Shown: piece by piece, positions 30,936 through 38,976 of the stretch
Position numbering within the stretch: the first letter of the stretch is position 1
How the letters are laid out: each line of letters begins with the position of its first letter
Assembly: GCF_016031635.1 (NCBI RefSeq)
Contig: NZ_JACEGD010000025.1
Span: forward strand, 31,386-95,385
Length of the DNA stretch: 64,000 nt
Direction: 5' to 3'
Source: Bradyrhizobium diversitatis
GTDB lineage: Bacteria; Pseudomonadota; Alphaproteobacteria; Rhizobiales; Xanthobacteraceae
The notes under the pieces: model-generated
Told to the model about the DNA's origin: nothing
The model's database searches: none
Seen by the model: the letters and a program-made list of their open reading frames with translations, nothing else
Position numbers and translations under genes: made by a program

Positions 30936-32945
30936 TTAGGCTGCGTGGACCGAGCCCAGGAACTTCGCCACCTCCTCCTTCAGCCGGTTGCTGTCGGCCG
31001 AGAGTGAGCGCGCCGCCGAAAGCACCTGCGAGGACGCCGATCCGGTCTCGGAGGCGCCGCGCTGCACGTCGCCGATGTTGGACGACACCAGCTGGGTGCC
31101 CTGGGCCGCCTGCTGGACGTTGCGGGAGATCTCCTGCGTCGCCGCGCCCTGCTGCTCCACGGCGGCGGCCACCGTCGACGAAATCTCCGACAGGCGCTCG
31201 ATGGTGCCGCTGATCTCCCTGATCGAGCCGACCGACTCCTCCGTCGCCGCCTGGATGCCGGAGATCTGCTGGGCGATCTCGCCGGTGGCCTTCGACGTCT
31301 GCTCGGCGAGCGCCTTGACCTCGGAGGCGACCACCGCAAAGCCGCGGCCGGCGTCGCCCGCGCGCGCCGCCTCGATGGTGGCGTTCAGCGCCAGCAGGTT
31401 GGTCTGGCCGGCGATCGTGCTGATCAGCTCGACGACGTCACCGATCCGCGCGGCGGCCTTCGAGAGCGCGCCGACGCGCTCGTTGGTCCGGCTTGCCTGA
31501 CCGACGGCCTCGGTGGCGATGCGGGCGGATTCCTGCACCTGGCGCGCGATCTCGGACACCGAGGACGAGAGCTCCTCGGTCGCCGAAGCGACCGCCTGCA
31601 CATTGGCCGAGGCCTCCTGCGAGGCGCTGGCGACCTCGGTCGACAGGTCCTGGGCGCGCGCGGCGGTCGTGGTCAAGGTACCCGCGGAGGCTTCCAGCTC
31701 GTTCGACGCCGATGACACCGTGTTGACGATCTCGCCCACCGCCTGTTCGAACTGGTCGGCCAGCCGGGCCATGTCTCTCTTGCGGTTCTCGGCCTGCCGC
31801 GCCTCGAGCTCGGCCTGCTCGGAGCGCATGCGCTCGGTCTCGATCATGTTGTCCTTGAACACCTGGATCGCCTTGGCCATGTCGCCGATCTCGTCGGCCC
31901 TGCCGCGGCCGGGAATCTCGACCTCAAGATTGCCGCCGGCAAGCCGCCCCATCGCGCCTGTCATCGAGGTCAAGGGACCGACGATGCTGCGGGCGATCAG
32001 GAAGGCGACGATGCCGCCGAACAGGATAGCGAGGCCGCCGGCGATCTCCTGAACGGTCGTCGTTCCGGCGATCACGGATTCAGCGGTGGTCCGCGATTGC
32101 TGGTAGTCCTGCTTCAGCGTCGTTTCCGCCACCTTGAGCTTGGCGATGCTGTCGACGATGAGGGGCGCGAGGTTCTTATGGTAGATCTCGTCCGCCTGAA
32201 GCATCGCTGCGGAGGTCGCCTCGAACGCCGACTTGTAGATTCCGAGCGAGGTCTTCACCGGCGCCAGCGTGGCTCGCAACTCCGTCGCCTGCGGGCTCTT
32301 TTCGAGTGCCGCGAGCCGTTGCGCGGCCCTGTCGACGCTCGCCCTGAAGGTCGCAGGGCCCTGGGTATCGCGAAGTGCGAGAAAACGCCAGTTTGCGATC
32401 CTCACGAGCAGGATTCGCGATTCGAGATCGGCGACGAGGGCCGCCGTATCTTCGTCGACGGCGGCGCGCGCCACGTCGACGAGCTTGCCCGTCTTGACGG
32501 CCAGATCCTCCCCGCTCGGCAGCAGCGTCGCCTTGCCCGTTCTTGCCTCGTTGACGGCGTCGCCGAGATTGTCACGCAGGCGTCGCATTTTGGCGATGTC
32601 GTCGATGAGGCCGTTATAGAGCGCTCGCCGCTCCTCCGAGATCGTCCCCTTCGCGCCGACCCGCAGCAGCTCGGTCGCCGCGGTTTCCCGCTCCGCCGCT
32701 TCCTTCATCGCGGATTCGTTGGCGTCGTAGACGTAGCGAAGATTGGCCCGCTGGATCGCCTGAAGGTTGGTCGAGATTTCCAGCACCCGCGCCGTGCTGT
32801 CCGAGAGCGCGGATTGTCTTGCAACCTGATCCTGCACGTCCTGCAAATTCCAGACGGCAACCACTGCCATCACGAGACCGACCGCCACCAAGGCCATGAA
32901 GCCTGCGTACAGGCGTCCCCTGATCCGCAAACGAAATTTCGGCAT
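30936..32945 (-). CDS. methyl-accepting chemotaxis protein
   Basis: A 669-residue chemoreceptor. It has one N-terminal membrane helix (residues about 13-35), a periplasmic helical sensor region of roughly 260 residues with four-helix-bundle character, a second membrane helix (about 295-318), a HAMP linker (RSIVGPLTSMTGAMGRLAGGNL) and a long cytoplasmic MA domain. The hairpin tip EGRG-like region is conserved as DVVELISTIAGQTNLLALNATIEAARAG. No C-terminal CheR-binding pentapeptide is seen. The ligand is unknown. ATG 32945 starts MPKFRLRIRGR; a start 45 bases upstream is possible. Confidence 0.93.
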   Translation of the reverse strand: MPKFRLRIRGRLYAGFMALVAVGLVMAVVAVWNLQDVQDQVARQSALSDSTARVLEISTNLQAIQRANLRYVYDANESAMKEAAERETAATELLRVGAKGTISEERRALYNGLIDDIAKMRRLRDNLGDAVNEARTGKATLLPSGEDLAVKTGKLVDVARAAVDEDTAALVADLESRILLVRIANWRFLALRDTQGPATFRASVDRAAQRLAALEKSPQATELRATLAPVKTSLGIYKSAFEATSAAMLQADEIYHKNLAPLIVDSIAKLKVAETTLKQDYQQSRTTAESVIAGTTTVQEIAGGLAILFGGIVAFLIARSIVGPLTSMTGAMGRLAGGNLEVEIPGRGRADEIGDMAKAIQVFKDNMIETERMRSEQAELEARQAENRKRDMARLADQFEQAVGEIVNTVSSASNELEASAGTLTTTAARAQDLSTEVASASQEASANVQAVASATEELSSSVSEIARQVQESARIATEAVGQASRTNERVGALSKAAARIGDVVELISTIAGQTNLLALNATIEAARAGDAGRGFAVVASEVKALAEQTSKATGEIAQQISGIQAATEESVGSIREISGTIERLSEISSTVAAAVEQQGAATQEISRNVQQAAQGTQLVSSNIGDVQRGASETGSASSQVLSAARSLSADSNRLKEEVAKFLGSVHAA

Positions 32946-33204
32946 TCCCACTGTCCACCCAGATGCATTCCACTTCGGGCGGCCGAACAACGCCGGCGAT
33001 CGTCACCGGCCACCCCGGCAGCCGCGCGTCGCATTCTCGCGACCCACGCTGCACCGCGACACAATGGAGGACACTCGTTAATTGAACCTTCAAATTTTTC
33101 GCGCGATTGAGATTGGCCGGCACCCACCCTGCTGCTTTTGTCGGCAGCCATGCAAAGATCGCGCGGCGACGCGCAGCGTCATGCAGAGCGCGGCATGCGA
33201 ACGC
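32946..33204. other. intergenic region upstream of the chemoreceptor gene
   Basis: A 259-base gap with an AT-rich patch at about 33080-33115 that could hold the chemoreceptor promoter on the minus strand. No repeat family and no convincing gene are visible. Confidence 0.4.
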
Positions 33205-35751
33205 TCACGAGGCGCCGGCCTTCTGCAATTTTTCGAGTGCATGCTCGACCACTTCCAGCGTGTAGGGCTTCTGAACCACCGGCGACGATGCCAGTTGCTC
33301 CGGGAGCGGCGCGCGCTCGCCATAGCCGGTCGCGAAGATGAAGGGCACCCCGATCTCCTTGAGCTTCTGAGCCACCTTGATGCTGCTCTCGCTGCCGAGA
33401 TTGAGATCGAGCAGGGCAAAGCTCGGCCGGGTGCGTTCGATCGACCGCAGCGCCTGATCGACGGTCGCGGCGGTGTCGACGTGGCGGGCGCCGAGATCGA
33501 GCAGGATGACCTCCGCCGCCATGGCGATGATCAGATTGTCTTCCACGATCAGCGCGGTCTCCGAGATCCGGGGACGGTTGGCCTGCTGCTCCTCGATCCG
33601 CATGGCGGCTCCTGCTATTGACGGCACAAGTTCGACGAAATTGGCGGGAATGACGAACCTCGCCTGCACCCCCAGAAGATCGAAGCGGATCTCGGCATCG
33701 CCCTTGAGATCGAAGGGCACCGACCGCTCGATGATCGTGGTCCCGAAGCCGCGCCGCGACGGCGGCTGCACGGGCGGGCCGCCGCTCTCCTTCCATTCGA
33801 TGACGAGGCTGGAGGATGGGTCAAGACGCCAGACCACCTCGACACTGCCGGTGGAATCGGCAAGTGCGCCGTATTTGGCGGAATTGGTCATCATCTCATG
33901 GACCACGAGCGCCAGCGTCGCGAACGCCTTTGGATCGAGCGCGACGTCCGGACCGCCGATCTTCACCCGTTCCGCGCGCGCGCCGAGATAGGCGCCGGCC
34001 TCGGATTCGACGAGGGTCCGCAGCGCCACCGGCGCCCAGTTCAGATTGGTGATCTGGTCATGGGCGCGGGCCAGCGCCTGGATTCGGCCGCCGAGCACGC
34101 TGGCAAACTCCTCCACGCTCGTCGCGGTGTCCTTGCTCTGCGCCACCAGCGCACGCACCAAGCTCAGGATGTTGCGGACGCGGTGATTGAGCTCGGCGAT
34201 CATCAGCTCCTGCCGCTCCTGCGCCCCACGGCGCTCGCGCGCGGCGAGGTCGGACAATTGCAGGATCACCTCCAGCAGCGTGACTCGCAGGCTCTCGGCG
34301 ATGCGGAAGTCGGCCGCCGACCACGGCTTCGACTGGCCCGCCACCGTCTCCTGCCAGAGCTCGAAGCTCTTGCGCGGGGTCAGCCGAGGCCCGTTCGGCC
34401 CCTCGTCGTAGACCTTGTTGGGAGCACCGGCCCAGTTCACCGAGCGCGTCAGCTCGCGGCGGAAGAAGATCAGGCAGTCGCGCGGGGTGCGCGAGATCGG
34501 GATGGCCAGAAAGCCCGCGGCGCGGTCGCGGAACGCCTCGCCGGCGGCATAGACCTTGGCGATCTCTGCGCTCGCGAAGATTCGTCCCGGCGAGGTCCGG
34601 TTGATGAAGGCGACGAGGTCCTTGACCTCGTCCTCGGTCGGCGTATCGCCCTGCAGCACGATGCTGTTGTCGGACCACACCGCGACGCCGTCGCATTCGA
34701 TCATCTTGCGGTAGTCGCCGAGGAAGTCGACGATGGCGCGGCGGCTGTGCTCGTGCGAGGCCGCGATCTCGATCAGCCGCTCCTGGACTTGATGAGCGCG
34801 GGCCTCGTAGGCGACGTCGCCCTCGCGCTCGCGCCCCTCGACGATCCAGGAGAACATCTGCCCGAATAGCTCGGAGGCGGTGCGCTTGTCGAACGAGATG
34901 TAGCGCGGCGAATAATGATGGCAGGCAAACAGCCCCCACAGCTTGCCGTCGCGCAGGATCGACACCGACATGGAGGCGGCAACGCCCATGTTGCGCAGAT
35001 ATTCGATGTGAATCGGCGAGACCGAGCGCAGCACGCTCATCGACAGATCGAGCAGCCCTGCGTTGTGCGTAGCTGTCGACACCAGCGCGGCCGGCCCGGC
35101 ATTGACGTCGGCGATGATGCGCAGCCAATTGCGCTGGTAAAGGGCCCGCGCCTGCCTCGGAATGTCCGACGCGGGATAACGCAGACCGAGGAAGGATTCG
35201 AGCTCCGCCTCAGCGGTCTCGGCGATCACTTCGCCTGATCCGTCCGGATGAAACTGATAGACCATGACCCGGTCGAATCCGGTCAGCACCTTGAGCTGGC
35301 GCGCCGCCTCCCGCGCCAGATCGGCCATGCCGCGCGTCTTGCGGATCCTCTCGAGCATCAAGCGCACGAGTTCGCCCGAATTGAAGCCGGGCTCGTGCGC
35401 GCTCGGCTCCGCCTCGATGATCAGATAAACGCCGGAAAGATGAATCGAGAGATCGAAGGGCGGCCTGCCTGGCTGCAGCTCCACGCCGAACAGGCGTTCG
35501 GTCGCGTCCGGACCACCGAGATGATCAACGCGTCCGCGGATCGTTTCGACCGCCGTCGCAGAGACGACGCTCGACAGCGGCTGCTGGAGCAGGTCGGCAA
35601 CATCCGTCCCAAGGAAGCTCCCTACGTTGTTCGATGCCATGCAGATCGTGAAATCCGGCAACACGGCCAGCAGGAAGCCAAACGGCTGCACGCTGCCGGG
35701 AATGTGAATCGGCTCGCGGTCGCAATTGGTGAGATTGACCGCCTCGTTCAT
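33205..35751 (-). CDS. bphP: bacteriophytochrome histidine kinase with HWE-type kinase and fused receiver
   Basis: A red/far-red photoreceptor of 848 residues with its own phosphorelay parts. Cys10 (MNEAVNLTNCDREPIHIPG) is the biliverdin attachment site. The PAS2 domain spans about 10-120; the GAF domain about 135-300 with the chromophore motif YPASDIPRQARALYQRN; and the PHY domain about 310-490. The kinase domain has the HWE/HisKA2 phospho-His box AELNHRVRNILSLVRAL, and the ATPase region VHEMMTNSAKYGA. A receiver domain closes the protein (IVEDNLIIAMAAE, phospho-Asp in FALLDLNLGS, PYTLEVV). Its start overlaps the stop of the heme oxygenase by four bases (ATGA). Confidence 0.95.
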   Translation of the reverse strand: MNEAVNLTNCDREPIHIPGSVQPFGFLLAVLPDFTICMASNNVGSFLGTDVADLLQQPLSSVVSATAVETIRGRVDHLGGPDATERLFGVELQPGRPPFDLSIHLSGVYLIIEAEPSAHEPGFNSGELVRLMLERIRKTRGMADLAREAARQLKVLTGFDRVMVYQFHPDGSGEVIAETAEAELESFLGLRYPASDIPRQARALYQRNWLRIIADVNAGPAALVSTATHNAGLLDLSMSVLRSVSPIHIEYLRNMGVAASMSVSILRDGKLWGLFACHHYSPRYISFDKRTASELFGQMFSWIVEGREREGDVAYEARAHQVQERLIEIAASHEHSRRAIVDFLGDYRKMIECDGVAVWSDNSIVLQGDTPTEDEVKDLVAFINRTSPGRIFASAEIAKVYAAGEAFRDRAAGFLAIPISRTPRDCLIFFRRELTRSVNWAGAPNKVYDEGPNGPRLTPRKSFELWQETVAGQSKPWSAADFRIAESLRVTLLEVILQLSDLAARERRGAQERQELMIAELNHRVRNILSLVRALVAQSKDTATSVEEFASVLGGRIQALARAHDQITNLNWAPVALRTLVESEAGAYLGARAERVKIGGPDVALDPKAFATLALVVHEMMTNSAKYGALADSTGSVEVVWRLDPSSSLVIEWKESGGPPVQPPSRRGFGTTIIERSVPFDLKGDAEIRFDLLGVQARFVIPANFVELVPSIAGAAMRIEEQQANRPRISETALIVEDNLIIAMAAEVILLDLGARHVDTAATVDQALRSIERTRPSFALLDLNLGSESSIKVAQKLKEIGVPFIFATGYGERAPLPEQLASSPVVQKPYTLEVVEHALEKLQKAGAS

Positions 35752-36332
35752 GCCCGGTCCGCCGCCCGCTCGAATGCGTCGAAAGCAATGCGAGCGGAAT
35801 CGATGATCTCGTCCTCGTCACCCGGTTCTTCGCTTGCGAGCTTCACCAGAAAGCTCTGCCAGAGCCGCTCGCCCGCGCCATGGCGGAGATAGGTGGTGGC
35901 TTCACTGATGCGCGGATCGCCCGCATCCGCGATTGTCTTCAGCAGGAACTTCGCGCCGAGCCGCGAGCCCTCCAGCACATACATCGTGCCAAGCACCCCG
36001 CTGCGCGTCAGCCGCGGCACCGACACTGTCGACGCCGCGCTCGTGCCGAGGCGTCCGAGATCAACCGCAATCGCAGCGCTGCGCGACCGTTCGGGCCAGT
36101 CCGCAAACATGCGCTCCACGCCCGCCTCGACGAGCGCGGCTTCGAGCGGAAGAAGAGCTCCGGCGCTGGCCTGAAGAAAGCGGCCATAGCCGGCGAGGCC
36201 GCCGAGATCGAATGCGGAGAGCCGGGTGTCGAGCGCGCGGTGCGCAGCCGAGGTCGCTTCTCTCAGTCGTTCGCGGAGTCCGGAGAAGCTGCAGCCCACC
36301 TGTGTCGAGACGTGCGAAGCCCCAGCCAGCAT
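35748..36332 (-). CDS. bphO: heme oxygenase (BphO type)
   Basis: A 194-residue heme oxygenase that turns heme into biliverdin, the chromophore of the adjacent bacteriophytochrome. The proximal heme ligand is His31 in LREATSAAHRALDTRL. The distal helix is seen in LTRSGVLGTMYVLEGSRLGAKFL, which keeps the Gly-rich segment. The four-base overlap ATGA with bphP shows co-translation and places the two proteins in one functional unit. ATG 36332 is the first plausible start, though an internal one cannot be excluded. Confidence 0.93.
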   Translation of the reverse strand: MLAGASHVSTQVGCSFSGLRERLREATSAAHRALDTRLSAFDLGGLAGYGRFLQASAGALLPLEAALVEAGVERMFADWPERSRSAAIAVDLGRLGTSAASTVSVPRLTRSGVLGTMYVLEGSRLGAKFLLKTIADAGDPRISEATTYLRHGAGERLWQSFLVKLASEEPGDEDEIIDSARIAFDAFERAADRA

Positions 36333-36389
36333 GAAATTCCCGGAAATGCAGGTTGCCGGGGCGCGATCGCTCCCGAGCGAGGGGAACGC

Positions 36390-36413
36390 CGGCGGAAACC
36401 GAAGGTTCCGCCG
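36390..36413 (-). other. hairpin between the DUF1127 gene and bphO
   Basis: CGGCGGAA, 8 bases, TTCCGCCG forms a perfect 8-base-pair stem in the 111-base gap. No T run follows it on the minus strand, so it may stabilise or separate the bphO-bphP message from the upstream part. Confidence 0.4.
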
Positions 36414-36443
36414 GGCTCGGAAGGAAGTAGAGGCGCCTCCGCT

Positions 36444-36659
36444 CTATTTCCGCCGGACAGGTTTTCTCAGCTCGTACGCAATCTCCGACCGCGTCATTCC
36501 GCAATCCAGAAGTTCCCGCTCGCTCATCGCGGCGAGCTGGCCGTGTATCCGCGTGCGCTCTCGCCGGAGCCGGATGATCTCCGCCAGCTTTCGCCAGACC
36601 CACACGACCCTCGCAGACCGGAACGAATGGCGCCAGCCGGCAGACCAGACGGTGCTCAA
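36444..36659 (-). CDS. DUF1127 small protein
   Basis: A 71-residue protein of the DUF1127 (YjiS-like) family, small, basic and common in alphaproteobacteria, with roles reported in phosphate, stress or RNA-related control but not settled. The domain is the C-terminal 45 residues: RKLAEIIRLRRERTRIHGQLAAMSERELLDCGMTRSEIAYE. Its start is 4 bases after the SnoaL-like stop, so it is in one operon with that gene and probably reads on into bphO. Confidence 0.85.
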   Translation of the reverse strand: MSTVWSAGWRHSFRSARVVWVWRKLAEIIRLRRERTRIHGQLAAMSERELLDCGMTRSEIAYELRKPVRRK

Positions 36660-36663
36660 ACCG

Positions 36664-37107
36664 CTAGCCCGCGGCTCTCGCGACCGTTTGTGGAAACGGA
36701 CCGAGCGCCCTCTCGGTCAGGATCGAGTCGCAGTACTCGCGGATCTCCTTGATCTTGCCGTCCGCGAGGCGAAACACCAGGCAATAGTCGTTGTCGTAGC
36801 GCACGCCTTCGGGCGTGACGTTGTCGCCCTTGGCTTCCACGACGACGATGTCCCCGTCGGCGATGAAGCGGTGAGCGATTGTCCGCGTCCGGTCGCGCAG
36901 GCGCGTGCGCACATAGCCGTGCAAATCGTTGAGGATCGCCTCCTTGCCCGAAAAGGTGCGGGACCAGGAATATTGCCCGGTCACGATCCATTTGGCGTCG
37001 TCGGCAAGACTGGCGGTGAACAAGGCGCGGTCGCGCACGGCCGGATCGGGATTCGCGGCGGCGGCAAAGATATCCTGCATCAGTTTCTTGTTGGCGGCAG
37101 CGCTCAT
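36664..37107 (-). CDS. SnoaL/NTF2-like protein
   Basis: A 147-residue protein of the NTF2-like/SnoaL fold, a cone-shaped barrel that serves as an isomerase, hydratase or ligand-binding domain. Recognised parts are DPAVRDRALFTASLADDAKWIVTGQYSW (N-terminal helices and first strand), FRLADGKIKEIREYCDSILTE (last strand). ATG 37107 begins MSAAANKKLMQD; upstream in-frame ATGs (37128, 37167) are possible. It is divergent from the LysR gene, with a palindromic operator in between, so it is the likely LysR target. Confidence 0.8.
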   Translation of the reverse strand: MSAAANKKLMQDIFAAAANPDPAVRDRALFTASLADDAKWIVTGQYSWSRTFSGKEAILNDLHGYVRTRLRDRTRTIAHRFIADGDIVVVEAKGDNVTPEGVRYDNDYCLVFRLADGKIKEIREYCDSILTERALGPFPQTVARAAG

Positions 37108-37174
37108 GGCGGCATCTCCGTGGTGTGACATCGCGAAGATCATCACCGGCCGATCAGCATTCTTCAAATCAATA

Positions 37175-37195
37175 GTGAATATGATATATATTCAC
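37175..37195. promoter_or_regulatory. perfect palindrome, probable LysR binding site
   Basis: GTGAATAT, 5 bases GATAT, ATATTCAC is a perfect 21-base dyad in the 91-base gap between the divergent LysR and SnoaL genes. It ends four bases before the LysR ATG, so binding would also block translation start or transcription of the LysR gene. LysR proteins often bind T-N11-A dyads at such positions. Confidence 0.6.
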
Positions 37196-37198
37196 CTT

Positions 37199-38119
37199 AT
37201 GAATTTGAATTCGCTTGACCTCAATCTGCTGACCGCGCTCGATGCGCTGCTGCGCGAGGCCAATGTCAGCCGCGCCGCGCTGCGGCTCGGGCTGTCGCAG
37301 CCGGCGGCGAGCCATGCGCTGCAGCGCCTGCGCGACATTTTTGGCGATCCGCTGCTGGTACGCACCGGCGCGCGGATGGAGCTGACGCCACGGGCCCTGG
37401 CGCTGCGCGCCCCGCTGGCGCAGGCGCTGGACCAGGTGCGCGGGCTGTTCGTGCCCGACGATTTCGACGCCGCGCGCAGCGAGCGGCAATTCCGCCTGAT
37501 GATGCCGGATCTCGCGGTCGAGCTGTTGATGCCGCGCTTCATGGAGAAGGTGACGCAGGCCGCGCCCAACGTCCGCATCGACGTCGTGCCGTGGCGGGGA
37601 TCGGCGATATTCCATGCCGAATTCGCCCGCACCATCGATCTCGTGATCTCGATCGGAAACGCCTTCAAGGGTTTTCACCGCCAGCTGCTCTATACCGACA
37701 GCGACGCATTGGCGGTGCGGCGCGGCCATCCGATAGGCGCAAAGCTGAAGCGGCGCGAGACGTTCCTGGCCGCGCGCCATGTCGGCGTGATCATCCGCGG
37801 CGGTGCCGAAGACCTGATCGACCCTTGGCTGCGAGCCAAGGGCGTCGAGCGGCATATCTCGCTGGTGGTGTCAGGCTATCTCGAGGCGCTGCACGTCGCC
37901 GCCCGCACCGACCTCGTCGCCTTCGTGCCGCGCCGGCTGATCGCAGCGCTGTCGAAGCAGCTCGGCCTCGTCACGGTGACGCCGCCGCTCGACCCCGGGA
38001 TCGACGAACAGTTCATGTTCCATCCGACCCGCGCGCAGATGGACCCCGGCTCGATCTGGCTGCGGCGGCTGATGCTTCAGACGGGACGGGAATTGGAGAG
38101 GGGTCGTAGGGTGGATTAG
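37199..38119 (+). CDS. LysR-type transcriptional regulator
   Basis: A 306-residue LysR regulator. The winged helix-turn-helix is at the N-terminus (LDLNLLTALDALLREANVSRAALRLGLSQPAASHALQRLRDIFGDPLLVR). The C-terminal effector domain follows with MMPDLAVELLMP and a periplasmic-binding-like fold. The MNLNSLDLNLL start at 37199 is the family norm, but no ribosome-binding sequence is visible because the operator palindrome lies there; leaderless translation is possible. The last four codons and stop lie inside a repeat of the GTAGGGTGGATTAG family. Confidence 0.92.
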   Translation: MNLNSLDLNLLTALDALLREANVSRAALRLGLSQPAASHALQRLRDIFGDPLLVRTGARMELTPRALALRAPLAQALDQVRGLFVPDDFDAARSERQFRLMMPDLAVELLMPRFMEKVTQAAPNVRIDVVPWRGSAIFHAEFARTIDLVISIGNAFKGFHRQLLYTDSDALAVRRGHPIGAKLKRRETFLAARHVGVIIRGGAEDLIDPWLRAKGVERHISLVVSGYLEALHVAARTDLVAFVPRRLIAALSKQLGLVTVTPPLDPGIDEQFMFHPTRAQMDPGSIWLRRLMLQTGRELERGRRVD

Positions 38120-38219
38120 CCGAAGGCGTAATCCACCAACTTCGTCTGCGATTGCCGATGCATGGTGGGTTACGCCGCGCAAATGCGCTTTGCGCATCTG
38201 CGCGGCTAACCCACCCTAC
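38106..38219. repeat. palindromic repeat, GTAGGGTGGATTAG family
   Basis: An inverted repeat with ends GTAGGGTGG and CCACCCTAC and inner pairs GGCGTAATCCACC / GGTGGGTTACGCC. Its first bases encode the last residues and stop of the LysR gene. The 3' end reaches the GST gene on the minus strand. Confidence 0.8.
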
Positions 38220-38227
38220 AGGAGCCC

Positions 38228-38848
38228 TTACGCCTTCTGCGCCGCCATCACCTTGCTCACCGCGGGGCGGTCGGACATGCGCTTGAAGTGATCGGCGATT
38301 TTCGGCGTCGCATTGATATCGACGCTGTCGCCTTCGAGCCAGGTCGAGAGCGTGTAGAGATAGGGATCGCAGATCGTGAACTGCTCGCCCATGACCCAGG
38401 GCCCCCGAAACATCTTCTGCTCGATGAGCTTGAAGCAGGCCGCCATGGTCTTCGGGACCATTGCCTTCATGTCGGCGAACGAGCTCTCCTCCGTCGCCCA
38501 GCGCGCGCCGCGCATCTTGTGAGCGTGGTTGATGTGCACGGTCGAGCAGAGATAGGAGTTGAACGACTGCACCTCGGCAAAATCGAAGGGGTCGTCGAGC
38601 GGTGCGAGCTTCGCCTTGGGGAAGGTCTGCGCGATGTAGGCCAGCATCGCCGGCGTCTCGGTCAGGACGCCGCGGTCGGTGACCAGCGCCGGCACCCGGC
38701 CCTTCGGGTTGATCGCGAGATAGTCCGGGCTGTTCTGCTGGTTGTCCTTGAAGCTCAGCCGTTCGGCCGCGTAGTCGGCGCCAGCTTCTTCCAGGGTGAT
38801 GTACGTGGCGAGCGCGCAGGTGCCGGTGGCGTAGTAGAGCTTGAGCAT
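38228..38848 (-). CDS. glutathione S-transferase
   Basis: A 206-residue GST of the beta-like class. The thioredoxin domain starts MLKLYYATGTCALATYITLEEAG, with Cys11 in the place of the beta-class catalytic Cys. The cis-Pro segment NPKGRVPALVTDRGVLTETPAMLAYIAQ follows. The helical domain shows GEQFTICDPYLYTLSTWLEGD. ATG 38848 is preferred because MLKLYY is the family start; AGGTCCGAC precedes it. It is divergent from the flavin monooxygenase gene. Confidence 0.9.
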   Translation of the reverse strand: MLKLYYATGTCALATYITLEEAGADYAAERLSFKDNQQNSPDYLAINPKGRVPALVTDRGVLTETPAMLAYIAQTFPKAKLAPLDDPFDFAEVQSFNSYLCSTVHINHAHKMRGARWATEESSFADMKAMVPKTMAACFKLIEQKMFRGPWVMGEQFTICDPYLYTLSTWLEGDSVDINATPKIADHFKRMSDRPAVSKVMAAQKA

Positions 38849-38976
38849 GTCGGACCTCATGGGAAAACCGGACGTTAACGGCTGGCGACCCCCAGGTCCA
38901 TAGCACCGCAGCCTCTTCGCAGTTGCCCACCGCGGCCCGCCTGTGCCAAGACGCCTGCAATCGGAGGGGGGATCTC

